Shown here in pieces: positions 42,121 to 51,923 of a DNA stretch of 64,000 nucleotides (position 1 is the first letter of the stretch; every line of letters begins with the position of its first letter). Location of the stretch: positions 813,001 to 877,000 of the forward strand of contig NZ_CP162487.1 in NCBI RefSeq assembly GCF_041240605.1, read 5' to 3'. The notes under the pieces were generated by a model. The model had not been told where the DNA came from. It saw nothing but the letters and a program-made list of their open reading frames with translations, and made no database searches. This DNA comes from Xanthomonas sp. DAR 80977 (GTDB lineage: Bacteria > Pseudomonadota > Gammaproteobacteria > Xanthomonadales > Xanthomonadaceae). Made by a program: the position numbers and the translations under genes.

Positions 42121-43344
42121 TTACGGTTGGGCGTGGCGATCCCAGCGCGCCAGCCCGCGCGCGATCCGCGCCACCGCTTCCTGCAGCCGCGGCAGGCTCT
42201 GCGTGTAGGCGATGCGCACGTGCTGGCGCGCGCGGTGCTGGCCGAAATCCACGCCGGGGGTGAACGCCACGTGCTCGGTTTCCAGGAAGTGCGCGCAGAA
42301 CGCCTGCGCGTCGTCGGTGAACGCGCTCACGTCGGCGTACAGGTAGAACGCGCCTTGCGGCTCGACTTCGATGCGCAGGCCGAGCGCGCGCAGCGCCGGC
42401 AGCAGGTAGTCGCGGCGCTGGCCGAATTCGGCGCGGCGCGCTTCCAGGATCTGCAGGGTTTCCGGCAGGAAACAGGCCAGCGCCGCATGCTGGGCGATGC
42501 TGGAGGCGCTGATGTACAGGTTCTGCGCCAGCTTCTCCAGCGACGCCACCGCCGCGCGCGGCGCCACCAGCCAGCCCAGGCGCCAGCCGGTCATGCCGAA
42601 ATACTTGGAGAAGCTGTTGAGCACGTAGGCGTCGTCGTCGACCTCGAGCACGCTGGGCGCGTCGATGCCGTAGCTGAGGCCGTGGTAGATCTCGTCGACC
42701 ACCAGGTGGCCGCCGCGCGCGCGCAGCGCCTGCGCCAGCGCGGCCAGTTCGGCGCGGTCGAGCAGGGTGCCGGTCGGGTTGGCCGGCGAGGCCACCAGCG
42801 CGCCGACGCTGTCGGCGTTCCAGTGCGCGTCCAACAGGGCCGGGGTCAGCTGGTAGCGGCTGTCCGGGCCGACCGGCACCAGCTGCGCGCCGCCTTCGAC
42901 CAGGCGCAGGAAGTGGCGGTTGCACGGATAGCCGGGGTCGGCCAGCAGCCAGCGCTTGCCCGGATCGACCAGTAGCGCGCTGGCCAGCAGCAGCGCACCG
43001 GAACCGCCGGGGGTGATCAGGATCCGCGCCGGGTCCAGGTCCACGTCGTGGCGCTGCCGGTAGAAGCCGGCCAAGGCCTCGCGCAGCGCCGGCAGCCCGC
43101 GCGCGGCGGTGTAGCGGGTATGCCCGGCCGCCAATGCGGCCTGGCCGGCGGCGACGATCGGCGCGGCGGTGGTGAAGTCCGGCTCGCCGATCTCCAGGTG
43201 GATCACGTCGTGGCCGGCCTGTTGCAGCTCGTTGGCGCGGGCCAGCAGCGCCATCACATGGAACGGCTCGATGTCGCGGCTGCGTTGGCTGTAGGCGGGC
43301 TGTGCGTGCGGCGCGGCGGGGGATTGGAGCGGAAGCGGGTTCAT
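42121..43344 (-). CDS. PLP-dependent aminotransferase (class I/II)
   Basis: 407 residues, fold type I. The PLP Lys lies in NSFSKYFGMTGWRLGW, with ASPANPTGT and VDEIYHGLSYG for cofactor contacts and RIAYTQS with the carboxylate-binding Arg near the end. It resembles aspartate/aromatic aminotransferase group proteins; the amino acid used is not clear. ATG 43344 was chosen; ATG 43356 would add four residues. No operon partner. Confidence 0.9.
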   Translation of the reverse strand: MNPLPLQSPAAPHAQPAYSQRSRDIEPFHVMALLARANELQQAGHDVIHLEIGEPDFTTAAPIVAAGQAALAAGHTRYTAARGLPALREALAGFYRQRHDVDLDPARILITPGGSGALLLASALLVDPGKRWLLADPGYPCNRHFLRLVEGGAQLVPVGPDSRYQLTPALLDAHWNADSVGALVASPANPTGTLLDRAELAALAQALRARGGHLVVDEIYHGLSYGIDAPSVLEVDDDAYVLNSFSKYFGMTGWRLGWLVAPRAAVASLEKLAQNLYISASSIAQHAALACFLPETLQILEARRAEFGQRRDYLLPALRALGLRIEVEPQGAFYLYADVSAFTDDAQAFCAHFLETEHVAFTPGVDFGQHRARQHVRIAYTQSLPRLQEAVARIARGLARWDRHAQP

Positions 43345-43514
43345 GGGGCCGATCATAGAGGAGCGCGGCGCACAAAAACGTTGCGCGCGCTTGCCAGGAT
43401 GCGGCGTTGCGCGGAGACTCGGCCGGCACCGTGCGGCGCCGCGCCGCACGCCTGCCGCCTCCCGGTCCGGGTGGCGCATCCTTCGTTGCGTTGCCGCCGC
43501 CGGAGCCCCATTAG

Positions 43515-45641
43515 ATGCATCACCGTCCCTTGCTAGCGAGCTTCCTCCTGCTCATGACTTCGCCCTTCGCTTCCGCCCTCGCCACCGACGCCACCCCGCC
43601 GCACCCGGCCAAGCAGCCGCACACGGTCACCGCGCCGTTCGGCGCCGCCCGCCAGGACGACTATTACTGGCTGCGCGACGACAAGCGCGAAAACCCGCAG
43701 ATGCTGGCCTATCTCAACGCCGAGAACGCCTATGCCGACCAGGTGCTGAAGCCGCTCAAGCCGCTGGAGGACACGCTGTACAAGGAGATCGTCGGCCGCA
43801 TCAAGCAGGACGACAGCAGCGTGCCGTACCGCGAGCGCGGCTACTGGTACTACACCCGCTTCGAGAGCGGCAAGGACTACCCGGTGCACGCGCGGCGCAA
43901 GGGCAGCATGGACGCGGCCGAGGAAATCCTGCTCGACGTCAACGCGATGGCCGCCGGCAAGGGCTATTTCAGCCTGGGCGATGCGGTGGTCAGCCAGGAC
44001 AACCGCATCCTGGCCTGGACCGAGGACGACGTCGGCCGCCGCCAGTACGTGGTGCGCTTCAAGAACCTGGGCACCGGCGAGGTCTACGCCGACCGCGTGC
44101 CCGGCGTGTCGCCGGAGGTGGTCTGGGCCGACGACAACAAGACCCTGTTCTACGTCGAGAACGATCCGGAAACGCTGCTCACCGTGCGCGTCAAGAAGCA
44201 CGTGCTGGGCACGCCGGCCGCGCAGGACGCGCTGGTCTACGAGGAGAAGGACGACAGCTTCTACATGGGCGTGGGCCGTACCCGCGACGACAAGTACATC
44301 GTCATCGGCGTGGAGAGCACGGTGTCCTCCGAGCAGCGCTATGCGCCGGCCGCCGATCCGCAGCGCTTCACCGTGCTGGCGCCGCGCGAGCGCGACGTCG
44401 AGTACAGCGCCGACCATTTCGACGGGCGCTGGGTGATCCGCACCAACTGGAAGGCCAAGAACTACGCGCTGATGACCGCGCCCGACGGCGCCACCAGGCG
44501 CGCGCAATGGCAGGCCTGGCTGCCCTACGACGAGAAGGTGTTCATCGACGGCTTCGAGCTGTTCGACGGCTTCACCGCGATCGCCGAGCGTTCCGACGGC
44601 CTGGAGCGGATCCGCCTGCACTTCGCCGACGGCAGGGAGGACTACGTCAAGGCCGACGAGCCGGCGTACTCGATGGGCCTGTCGGTCAATCCCGAACCGG
44701 ATACGCCGTGGCTGCGCTACAGCTACACCTCGCTGACCACGCCGGGCACCACCTACGAACTCAATACCCGCACCGGCGAGCGCAAGCTGCTCAAGCAGCA
44801 GCCGGTGATCGGCTACGACGCGAGCAAGTACCAGACCGAGCGCGTGTGGGTGACCGCGCGCGACGGGGTCAAGGTGCCGGTGTCGCTGGTGTACAAGAAG
44901 GGCTTCAAGAAGGACGGCACCGCGGCGCTGTACCAGTACGCCTACGGCAGCTACGGCATGTCCACCGATCCCAATTTCAACCTGCCGGTGGTCAGCCTGC
45001 TCGACCGCGGCGTGGTCTACGCCATCGCGCACATCCGCGGCGGCCAGGAGATGGGCCGCGACTGGTACGACCAGGGCAAGCTGCTCAACAAGAAGAACAC
45101 CTTCACCGACTTCATCGACGTGACCCGCGGCCTGGTCAAGCTGGGCTACGCGGCGCCGGACCGCGTCGCCGCGGCCGGCGGCAGCGCCGGCGGGCTGCTG
45201 ATGGGCGCGGTGGCGAACATGGCGCCGCAGGACTACCGGGTGCTGGTGGCGCAGGTGCCGTTCGTCGACGTGGTCACCACCATGCTCGACCCGAGCATTC
45301 CGCTGACCACCAACGAATACGACGAGTGGGGCAATCCCGAGCAGAAGACCTACTACGACTACATGCTCGGCTACTCGCCCTACGACAACGTCACGCGCCA
45401 GGCGTATCCGGCGCTGTTCGTCGGCACCGGCCTGTGGGATTCGCAGGTGCAGTACTGGGAGCCGGCGAAGTGGGTGGCCAAGCTGCGCGAGGACAACACC
45501 GGCACGCGGCCGATCGTGTTCCGGGTCAACATGGAAGCCGGCCACGGCGGCAAGTCCGGGCGTTTCCGCCGCTACCGCGAGCAGGCCGAGTCGTACGCGT
45601 TCATGCTCGACCAGCTGGGCGTGGAGCACGCGGCGCAGTAG
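43515..45641 (+). CDS. ptrB: Oligopeptidase B-type S9 peptidase, exported
   Basis: 708 residues with a signal peptide (LLASFLLLMTSPFASALA). Propeller domain from RQDDYYWLRDDKRENPQMLAY... to about 430, then the hydrolase domain with Ser557 in GGSAGG, AHIRGGQEMGRDWYDQGK, and Asp and His in the C-terminal part (MEAGHGGKSGR). These are the hallmarks of oligopeptidase B, which cuts after Arg or Lys. The classical enterobacterial enzyme is cytoplasmic; this one is exported. CGGAG precedes ATG 43515. Confidence 0.9.
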   Translation: MHHRPLLASFLLLMTSPFASALATDATPPHPAKQPHTVTAPFGAARQDDYYWLRDDKRENPQMLAYLNAENAYADQVLKPLKPLEDTLYKEIVGRIKQDDSSVPYRERGYWYYTRFESGKDYPVHARRKGSMDAAEEILLDVNAMAAGKGYFSLGDAVVSQDNRILAWTEDDVGRRQYVVRFKNLGTGEVYADRVPGVSPEVVWADDNKTLFYVENDPETLLTVRVKKHVLGTPAAQDALVYEEKDDSFYMGVGRTRDDKYIVIGVESTVSSEQRYAPAADPQRFTVLAPRERDVEYSADHFDGRWVIRTNWKAKNYALMTAPDGATRRAQWQAWLPYDEKVFIDGFELFDGFTAIAERSDGLERIRLHFADGREDYVKADEPAYSMGLSVNPEPDTPWLRYSYTSLTTPGTTYELNTRTGERKLLKQQPVIGYDASKYQTERVWVTARDGVKVPVSLVYKKGFKKDGTAALYQYAYGSYGMSTDPNFNLPVVSLLDRGVVYAIAHIRGGQEMGRDWYDQGKLLNKKNTFTDFIDVTRGLVKLGYAAPDRVAAAGGSAGGLLMGAVANMAPQDYRVLVAQVPFVDVVTTMLDPSIPLTTNEYDEWGNPEQKTYYDYMLGYSPYDNVTRQAYPALFVGTGLWDSQVQYWEPAKWVAKLREDNTGTRPIVFRVNMEAGHGGKSGRFRRYREQAESYAFMLDQLGVEHAAQ

Positions 45642-45657
45642 CGCCGGCTGGCCTGGC

Positions 45658-46140
45658 ATCCTGTCGCGGCTTCAGCCGCGACAGGTTCCGAAATCGGCCC
45701 GGTTTCCGGCTTCGCTCGTCGCGGCTGAAGCCGCTCCCACAGTGGCATGCGCTCGGCTGGCTGGGTGCACTGTGGGAGGGCTTCAGCCCCGACCGACGGG
45801 TTCCGGAGCCGGCGAGGTTTCCAGCTTCGTTCGTCGCGGCTGGAGCCGCTCCTACAAAGGCGTGCGCTCGGTTGGCTGGGTGCACTGTAGGAGGGGCTTG
45901 AGCCCCGACCGACGGGTTCCGGAGCCGGCGAGGTTTCCGGCTTCGTTCGTCGCGGCTGAAGCCGCTCCTACAAAGGCGTGCGCTCGGCTGGCTGGGTGCA
46001 CTGTGGGAGGGGCTTGAGCCCCGACCGACGGGTTCCGGAGCCGGCGAGGTTTCCGGCTTCGTTCGTCGCGGCTGAAGCCGCTCCTACAAGGCGAGCGCTC
46101 GGCTGGCTGGGCGCACTGTGGGAGGGACTTCAGTCCCGAC
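45658..46140. repeat. ~115-bp tandem repeats with REP arms
   Basis: Unit starts (CTGTGGGAGG or CTGTAGGAGG) fall at 45770, 45885, 46001 and 46116, a period of 115-116 bp, after a diverged first copy from 45658. Each holds GACGGGTTCCGGAGCCGG and ends with GGCTGAAGCCGCTCC then GCTCGGCTGGCTGGG. They fill the gap between ptrB and the DUF454 gene. Confidence 0.88.
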
Positions 46141-46243
46141 TGCATCCAGCTTCGGCCAGCGCGCTGCGTCGTTGCGGAGTCGCTGCGCACGAAGCGAGGG
46201 CGCCCGGCGACGCGAGGTCCGCATCGGCATCCGGCCGCGGCTT

Positions 46244-46249
46244 TATCAT
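46244..46249 (+). promoter_or_regulatory. -10 box of the DUF454 gene, leaderless arrangement
   Basis: TATCAT ends 6 bases before ATG 46256. No Shine-Dalgarno sequence is present. Confidence 0.55.
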
Positions 46250-46255
46250 GCGCCG

Positions 46256-46639
46256 ATGGAACCCCCTTCCCGTTTCCGCTGGGCCTGGTGGCTGCTGGCC
46301 TACGTCAGCCTGGCCACGGGCATCGTCGGCATCTTCGTGCCGGGCTTGCCGACCACGGTGTTCGTGCTGATCTCGGCCTACGCCGCCTCGCGCGGCTCCG
46401 AGCGCCTGCGCCGCCGGTTGCTGGAGGATCCGCGTTTCGGTCCCAGCATCCGCGACTGGGAAGCGCACGGCGCGGTCAGCCGCCGCGGCAAGTGGATGGC
46501 CACGCTGACCATGGCGGTATGCGCGCTGGTGCTGCTGCTGTTCGTGCACAAACCGTGGGTGCAGGTGCTGGCGATCGGCTGCATGAGCTGCGTGGCGCTG
46601 TGGCTGTGGCTGCGCCCGGAGCCGCCGCCGCGCGATTGA
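46256..46639 (+). CDS. DUF454 (YbaN) family inner-membrane protein
   Basis: 127 residues. Family signature at the start: WWLLAYVSLATGIVGIFVPGLPTTVF, then CYFASRGS-like AYAASRGSERLRRRLLEDPRFGPSIRDWEAHGAV. A helix pair at the N-terminus and two more near 88-120 give about four membrane segments. Function unknown; the family is widespread. Its expected transcript starts at the ATG. Confidence 0.88.
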   Translation: MEPPSRFRWAWWLLAYVSLATGIVGIFVPGLPTTVFVLISAYAASRGSERLRRRLLEDPRFGPSIRDWEAHGAVSRRGKWMATLTMAVCALVLLLFVHKPWVQVLAIGCMSCVALWLWLRPEPPPRD

Positions 46640-46711
46640 GGCCTTTGCCCGGCCGCCATCGCGCCGGGCCGCAACGCCGCATGCGGCACAGCCGGTTCAT
46701 GCCCTTCTGGC

Positions 46712-46717
46712 TATACT
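46712..46717 (+). promoter_or_regulatory. -10 box of lptM, leaderless arrangement
   Basis: TATACT ends 6 bases before ATG 46724, preceded by TGGC. It should drive lptM-dapF-DUF484-xerC with a transcript starting at the ATG. No Shine-Dalgarno sequence. Confidence 0.6.
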
Positions 46718-46723
46718 CGGCGC

Positions 46724-46975
46724 ATGAGCACATCGTCCCGTCATCCGATCCGTATCGCCCTGTTCGGCGCCGCTTTGCTGGCGCTGTCCGGGTGCGGCAA
46801 CAAAGGCCCGCTGGTGATGCCGCAGAAGCCGGTCCCGGTGGAGGCCGCGCCGGCCACCGCGCCCGACGCGACGCCGCCGGCAACCACCGATCCCGCCGGC
46901 CAGGCGCAGCCGGTCGATGGCCAGCAGCAGCCGGTCGACGACAGCACCACCACGCCCACCGATGGGAATGAGTGA
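46724..46975 (+). CDS. lptM: LPS transport maturation lipoprotein LptM
   Basis: 83 residues. Signal peptide with lipobox LSGC, then the family signature [13 protein letters not shown], followed by a Pro/Ala/Asp-rich flexible tail. LptM (YifL) helps the LptD-LptE translocon mature. Its place directly before dapF is conserved in many gammaproteobacteria. The stop lies within the start of dapF (8-bp overlap). Confidence 0.9.
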   Translation: MSTSSRHPIRIALFGAALLALSGCGNKGPLVMPQKPVPVEAAPATAPDATPPATTDPAGQAQPVDGQQQPVDDSTTTPTDGNE

Positions 46976-47822
46976 GGCCAGCGCCGCGGCGCGCCTGCGC
47001 TTTTCCAAGATGCAGGGCGCGGGCAACGATTTCGTGGTGCTCGACCTGCGCGACGGCACGCCGCCACCGGACGCCGAGCTGGCGGTGCGCATGGCCGATC
47101 GCCATTTCGGCGTCGGTTGCGATCAACTGCTGACCATCGAGGCGCCGCGCACCGCGGAGGCGGTGGCCAGCTACCGCATCTGGAACACCGATGGCAGCCT
47201 GGCCGGGCAGTGCGGCAACGGCGCGCGCTGCGTGGCCGCCTGGCTGGTGCGCGACGGCGCCGCCGGCAGCGATCCGTTCGTCATCGACAGTCCGTTCGCC
47301 TCGCACCGCATCGAGCGCGGCGCCGACGGCCAGTTCGCGGTGGCGATGGGCGTGCCGCGCTTCGCGCCGGAGGACGTGCCGCTGGTCGGTTTCCCGCGCG
47401 CGCGCGAGGAATACGTGCTGCCGCTGCAGGGCGGCAGCGTGCGCTTCGGCGCGGTGTCGATGGGCAACCCGCACGCGGTGCTGGAAGTGGGCCTGGTCGA
47501 CGCGGCGCCGGTCGAGCGGCTGGGGCCGTTGCTGCAGCAGCATGCGTCCTTCCCCGATTCGGTCAACGTCGGCTTCGCCCAGGTGATCGACCGCGGCCAC
47601 GTGCGCCTGCGCGTGTACGAGCGCGGCGTCGGCGAGACCCTGGCCTGCGGCAGCGGCGCCTGCGCGGCCGCGGCGGTGCTGATCCAGCGCGGCCGCGTGG
47701 AGCGCGACGTGCGCGTGGTCCTGCCCGGCGGCGAGCTGCGCATCCGCTGGCTGCACGACGCGGAGCAGGTGGTGATGTCCGGGCCGGCGGCCTTCGTCTT
47801 CGATGGGGAGTGGATCCGATGA
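46968..47822 (+). CDS. dapF: Diaminopimelate epimerase
   Basis: 284 residues. It converts LL- to meso-diaminopimelate for lysine and peptidoglycan. The two catalytic cysteines are Cys82 in QCGNGARC and Cys227 in [22 protein letters not shown] is the conserved start region. ATG 46968 is preferred; ATG 46962 adds two residues. Its TGA overlaps the next ATG (ATGA). Confidence 0.97.
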   Translation: MSEASAAARLRFSKMQGAGNDFVVLDLRDGTPPPDAELAVRMADRHFGVGCDQLLTIEAPRTAEAVASYRIWNTDGSLAGQCGNGARCVAAWLVRDGAAGSDPFVIDSPFASHRIERGADGQFAVAMGVPRFAPEDVPLVGFPRAREEYVLPLQGGSVRFGAVSMGNPHAVLEVGLVDAAPVERLGPLLQQHASFPDSVNVGFAQVIDRGHVRLRVYERGVGETLACGSGACAAAAVLIQRGRVERDVRVVLPGGELRIRWLHDAEQVVMSGPAAFVFDGEWIR

Positions 47823-48490
47823 GCGAGACCCAGGAAAAGATCGGCGCGCACGAAATCGCCGCATGGCTGCGCCGCCACCCGACCTTCCTGAAACAGTTCC
47901 CCGACCTGGCGCTGACCCTGGTGGTGCCGCGCGACGACGGCCCGACCGCGTCGCTGGCCAGCTACCAGCTGGAAGTGCTGCGCGACAAGAACCGCGAACT
48001 GTCGCGGCGCCTGTCCGAGCTGGCCGCCAATGCCCAGGTCAACGAACGCCTGGCGGTGCGCACCCACCAGCTGACCCTGGCGCTGATGCGCCAGACCAGC
48101 GCCGCCGACAGCGTGCGCGCGATGGCCGCCTCGCTGCAGGAAGACTTCCAGGGCGACCTGGTCAGCATCGTGCTGCTGCGGCCGCTGCCCGGGCTGGAGC
48201 AGGCGCCGTGGCTGCAGATCCTGGCGCAGGACGATCCGCGGCTGGCGCCGTTCCGCGACTGCCTGAAGGACGGCGAGCCGATCTGCGGCCGCCTGCAGCC
48301 GGAGAAGCAGGCGCTGCTGTACGCCGCGCGCATCGAGGAAGTGCAGTCCACCGCGCTGCTGCCGCTGCCGGGCGTGGGCCTGATCGCGGTCGGCAGCCAC
48401 GATCCGAACCGCTTCTATCCCGGCATGGGCACCTTGTTCCTGCGCATGATGGGCGAGTCGCTGGTGGTGGCGTTGCAACGCTTCGCATGA
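47819..48490 (+). CDS. DUF484 protein
   Basis: 223 residues. Start [22 protein letters not shown] is the family signature; a coiled segment (about 55-80) leads into a GAF-like domain. Its function is unknown, but the gene is nearly always found between dapF and xerC. Both ends overlap neighbours by ATGA. Confidence 0.9.
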   Translation: MSETQEKIGAHEIAAWLRRHPTFLKQFPDLALTLVVPRDDGPTASLASYQLEVLRDKNRELSRRLSELAANAQVNERLAVRTHQLTLALMRQTSAADSVRAMAASLQEDFQGDLVSIVLLRPLPGLEQAPWLQILAQDDPRLAPFRDCLKDGEPICGRLQPEKQALLYAARIEEVQSTALLPLPGVGLIAVGSHDPNRFYPGMGTLFLRMMGESLVVALQRFA

Positions 48491-49461
48491 AGGCCGGGAC
48501 GCGGGACGCGGGACTCGGGACCCGAAAAAAGCGGGCCGACGCGCGCGCCGATGCGTCGGCTGTCGATGCCGAATCCCCAATCCCGAATCCCCAATCCCGG
48601 TTCCTCAGCTACCTGCACGTCGAACGCCGCATGTCCGCGCATACCCTGGACGCGTACCGCCGCGACCTGGCCGCGCTGGCGGCGTGGGCGGCGGACAATG
48701 CCGGCGGCGAGGTGGCGGCGCTCGGCGCCGACCAGCTGCGCCATTTCATCGCCGCCGAGCACCGCCGCGGGCTGTCGCCGAAGAGCCTGCAGCGGCGCCT
48801 GTCGGCGTGCCGCAGTTTCTATGCCTGGTTGCTCAAGCACGGCCAGATCGCCGCCAGCCCGGCCGCGGCGTTGCGTGCGCCGAAGGCGCCGCGCAAGCTG
48901 CCGCAGGTGCTGGACGCGGATGAGGCGGTGCGCCTGGTCGAGGTGCCGACCGACGTGCCGCTGGGCCTGCGCGACCGCGCGCTGCTGGAACTGTTCTATT
49001 CCTCCGGCCTGCGCCTGAGCGAGCTGTGCGCGCTGCGCTGGCGCGATCTGGATTTCGCCAGCGGCCTGGTCCGCGTGCTCGGCAAGGGCAACAAGCAGCG
49101 GCTGGTGCCGGTCGGCTCGCACGCGCGCAAGGCGCTGCTGGAATGGCAGGCGGAGACCAGGGCCGCCGCCGAGGCGCCGGTGTTCCCGGGCCGCGGCGGT
49201 GCGCCGATCGGCGCGCGCGCGGTGCAGATCCGGATCAAGCAGCTGGCCGGGCGCCAGGGCCTGTTCAAGCACGTGCATCCGCACATGCTGCGGCACAGCT
49301 TCGCCAGCCACATCCTCGAATCCTCCGGCGACCTGCGCGGCGTGCAGGAATTGCTCGGCCACGCCGACATCGCCACCACGCAGATCTACACCCACCTGGA
49401 TTTCCAGCACCTGGCCAAGGTCTACGACGCCGCGCATCCGCGCGCCAAGCGCAAGTCGTGA
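48487..49461 (+). CDS. xerC: Tyrosine recombinase XerC
   Basis: 324 residues. With XerD it resolves chromosome dimers at dif. Catalytic residues visible: Arg176 in [13 protein letters not shown], Lys in [11 protein letters not shown], HxxR in [14 protein letters not shown], His in [11 protein letters not shown] and nucleophile Tyr301 in QIYTHLD. The core begins at [20 protein letters not shown]. The first 38 residues are unusual: part ([10 protein letters not shown]) is encoded by a copy of the interspersed GAATCCCCAATCCC repeat at 48571-48600. No other start codon lies between 48487 and the core, so the repeat must be translated if the core start is intact. Confidence 0.94.
   Translation: MKAGTRDAGLGTRKKRADARADASAVDAESPIPNPQSRFLSYLHVERRMSAHTLDAYRRDLAALAAWAADNAGGEVAALGADQLRHFIAAEHRRGLSPKSLQRRLSACRSFYAWLLKHGQIAASPAAALRAPKAPRKLPQVLDADEAVRLVEVPTDVPLGLRDRALLELFYSSGLRLSELCALRWRDLDFASGLVRVLGKGNKQRLVPVGSHARKALLEWQAETRAAAEAPVFPGRGGAPIGARAVQIRIKQLAGRQGLFKHVHPHMLRHSFASHILESSGDLRGVQELLGHADIATTQIYTHLDFQHLAKVYDAAHPRAKRKS
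48571..48600. repeat. GAATCCCCAATCCC repeat inside xerC
   Basis: Identical over 30 bp to 35591-35620, and read in frame as [10 protein letters not shown] in XerC. Confidence 0.9.
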
Positions 49462-49572
49462 CCGGCTGAACGGGCGCGCTGCGTCCGCACGTTCGCGCGC
49501 TTGTTCTGGATCAAGGCGCGCGCCGCCGCGGGCGCGGACACTGTCCGCCGGAGCGCGAAGCGAGGCAGGTCG

Positions 49573-49797
49573 ATGGCAAAACCCTTTCCGTTGCAACCCG
49601 CGCATCCCGAGCGGATCTGCTGGGGCTGCGACCGCTACTGCGCGGCGGAGGATCTGGCCTGCGGCAACGGCAGCGGACGCGTCATGCACCCGCTGGAGCT
49701 GCAGGGCGAGGACTGGTACCTGCTGTGGGGCGTGGAGCCCGACTCCGCGCACCCGGGCCGCGCGAAGATCGGCGGCGATCGGCAAGCCGATGCTTGA
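49573..49797 (+). CDS. DUF3079 small protein
   Basis: 74 residues. PLQPAHPERICWGCDRYC and CGNGSGR with HPLELQGEDW match DUF3079. Four cysteines in CWGCDRYC...LACGNG suggest a metal site. Function unknown. It stands alone between xerC and hslV with GCAGG upstream of its ATG. Confidence 0.8.
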   Translation: MAKPFPLQPAHPERICWGCDRYCAAEDLACGNGSGRVMHPLELQGEDWYLLWGVEPDSAHPGRAKIGGDRQADA

Positions 49798-49845
49798 ACC
49801 GGCCGCGGCCTGCCCCCACACCTGAAGCATCGCTCAGGAGGCCGC

Positions 49846-50397
49846 ATGGACCCCAGTCAGAACCCCAACGTTTTCCACGCCACCACGATCCTGTCGGTGC
49901 GCCGCAACGGCCATGTCGCCGTGGCCGGCGATGGCCAGGTGACGCTGGGCCATACCGTGATGAAGGGCAATGCGCGCAAGGTGCGCCGGCTCGGCCGCGA
50001 CGGCCAGGTGCTGGCCGGCTTCGCCGGCGCCGCCGCCGATGCGTTCACCCTGTTCGAACTGTTCGAGGCCAAGCTGGAGAAGCACGGCCAGCTGACCCGC
50101 GCGGCGGTGGAACTGGCCAAGGATTGGCGCACCGAGCGCCGCCTGGGCAAGCTCGAGGCGCTGCTGGCGGTGGCCGACAAGGAAACCTCGCTGATCATCA
50201 GCGGCACCGGCGACGTGATCGAGCCGGAGGACGGCATCATCGCGATCGGCTCCGGCGGTTCCTACGCGCTGTCGGCGGCGCGCGCGCTGCTCGGCCACAC
50301 CGAGCTGGACGCCAAGACCATCGCGGTCGAGGCGCTGAACATCGCCGGCGACATCTGCATCTACACCAATCGCAACGTGGTGGTCGAGGAGCTGTGA
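49846..50397 (+). CDS. hslV: HslV proteasome-like peptidase subunit
   Basis: 183 residues. AGGAGG precedes the ATG. The catalytic threonine is in [12 protein letters not shown] (Thr13), preceded by a 12-residue leader [12 protein letters not shown] that must be removed to free it; in E. coli only the Met is removed. Further signatures: [34 protein letters not shown] and [13 protein letters not shown]. It forms the peptidase core of the HslUV protease, with HslU as unfoldase. Confidence 0.96.
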   Translation: MDPSQNPNVFHATTILSVRRNGHVAVAGDGQVTLGHTVMKGNARKVRRLGRDGQVLAGFAGAAADAFTLFELFEAKLEKHGQLTRAAVELAKDWRTERRLGKLEALLAVADKETSLIISGTGDVIEPEDGIIAIGSGGSYALSAARALLGHTELDAKTIAVEALNIAGDICIYTNRNVVVEEL

Positions 50398-50511
50398 TTC
50401 GGGAGTCGGGATTGGGGATTCGCAAAAGCGCTCCTTTCCCTGTGCCCGGACACGCCTCGATCGTTCCTACTCCGCTCTTACGAATCCCGAATCCCCAATG
50501 CCCAATCCCGA
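50398..50511. repeat. Inverted pair of GGGATTGGGGATTC repeats between hslV and hslU
   Basis: GGGATTGGGGATTCGC near 50408-50423 and the complementary run CGAATCCCGAATCCCC from 50481 face each other and could fold into a long hairpin in the hslVU mRNA. The right-hand copy runs over the presumed hslU start. Confidence 0.8.
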
Positions 50512-51865
50512 CACCTCAACCATGACCCCGCGCGAGATCGTGCAGGAGCTGGACCGCCACATCGTCGGCCAGCACGACGCCAAGCGCGCGGTGGCGATCG
50601 CGCTGCGCAACCGTTGGCGGCGCATGCAGCTGCCCGATGCGCTGCGCAACGAAGTGATGCCCAAGAACATCCTGATGATCGGCCCCACCGGCGTCGGCAA
50701 GACCGAGATCGCGCGGCGCCTGGCGACGCTGGCCAACGCGCCGTTCGTCAAGGTCGAGGCCACGCGCTTCACCGAGGTCGGCTACGTCGGCAAGGACGTG
50801 GAGCAGATCGTGCGCGACCTGGCCGACACCGCGGTCAAGCTGTACCGCGAGCAGGCCAAGGTGCGCGTGCGCACCCAGGCCGAGGAGCGCGCCGAGGACC
50901 GCATCCTCGACGCGCTGCTGCCGCGGCGCAGCGCCGGCATCGGCTTCGATCCGGAAGCCGCGCGCAACGAACCCTCGGCGCAGGACAACGACACCCGCAG
51001 CAAGTTCCGGCGCATGCTGCGCGCCGGCGAACTGGACGAGCGCGAGATCGAGCTGGACGTGGCGGTCAACGTCAGCATGGACATCATGACCCCGCCGGGC
51101 ATGGAGGAAATGGGCCAGCAGCTGCGGCAGATGTTCTCCAACCTGGGCGGCAGCAAGTCGCAGTCGCGCAAGCTGACGATCAGGGCGGCGCGGCCGCTGC
51201 TGATCGAGGAAGAGGCCGGCAAGCTGGTCAACGAGGAAGACGTGCGCGCCGCGGCGATCGAGGCCTGCGAGCAGCACGGCATCGTGTTCATCGACGAGAT
51301 CGACAAGGTCGCCAAGCGCGGCGAGGCCGGCTCGTCCGGCGGCGACGTGTCGCGCGAAGGCGTGCAGCGCGACCTGCTGCCGCTGGTCGAAGGCTCCAAC
51401 GTCAGCACCAAGTACGGCACGGTCAAGACCGACCACATCCTGTTCATCGCTTCCGGCGCGTTCCACCTGGCCAAGCCCAGCGACCTGATCCCCGAGTTGC
51501 AGGGCCGTTTCCCGATCCGGGTCGAGCTGTCGGCGCTGTCCAAGGACGATTTCATCCGCATCCTCACCGAGCCGAAGGCGGCGCTGAGCAAGCAGTACGA
51601 AGCGCTGTTGCTGACCGAGGGGGTGACCCTGAGCTTCACCGACGATGCGATCGACCGCCTCGCCGAGATCGCGTTCCTGGTCAACGAGCGCCAGGAGAAC
51701 ATCGGCGCGCGGCGCCTGCACACGGTGCTCGAGCGCCTGCTCGACACGCTGAGCTTCGAGGCGCCGGACCGCGACGGGCAGAGCGTCGTCGTCGATGCCG
51801 CGTACGTGAACACGCACCTGGGCGAGCTGGTGCAGGATCCGGACCTGAGCCGCTACATCCTGTAG
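50498..51865 (+). CDS. hslU: HslU unfoldase ATPase subunit
   Basis: 455 residues from ATG 50498 (ATG 50522, MTPREIV, would give 447). AAA+ ATPase: [16 protein letters not shown] at the start, Walker A GPTGVGKT at about 62-69, Walker [11 protein letters not shown] at about 260-268, sensor region GRFPIRVEL, and the C-terminal RYIL that docks into HslV. It unfolds proteins into HslV. The first ATG lies inside a GAATCCC repeat where an inserted G created it. No Shine-Dalgarno sequence before either start; translation may rely on hslV. Confidence 0.95.
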   Translation: MPNPDTSTMTPREIVQELDRHIVGQHDAKRAVAIALRNRWRRMQLPDALRNEVMPKNILMIGPTGVGKTEIARRLATLANAPFVKVEATRFTEVGYVGKDVEQIVRDLADTAVKLYREQAKVRVRTQAEERAEDRILDALLPRRSAGIGFDPEAARNEPSAQDNDTRSKFRRMLRAGELDEREIELDVAVNVSMDIMTPPGMEEMGQQLRQMFSNLGGSKSQSRKLTIRAARPLLIEEEAGKLVNEEDVRAAAIEACEQHGIVFIDEIDKVAKRGEAGSSGGDVSREGVQRDLLPLVEGSNVSTKYGTVKTDHILFIASGAFHLAKPSDLIPELQGRFPIRVELSALSKDDFIRILTEPKAALSKQYEALLLTEGVTLSFTDDAIDRLAEIAFLVNERQENIGARRLHTVLERLLDTLSFEAPDRDGQSVVVDAAYVNTHLGELVQDPDLSRYIL

Positions 51866-51923
51866 CCGCTGTGCCTGCTGCGCCGGCTTGCATGCCGATG
51901 CGCAGCAGGCGCGCCGATATCCT

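Noticed and set aside
43533..45659. A 708-codon open frame exactly antisense to ptrB
   Set aside because: Mirror of a real peptidase gene with intact catalytic motifs; no domain in the antisense product.
45742..46017. Small ORFs of 60-115 codons within the REP arrays
   Set aside because: They are translations of the repeats in several frames and both directions, with no ribosome sites or conserved domains.
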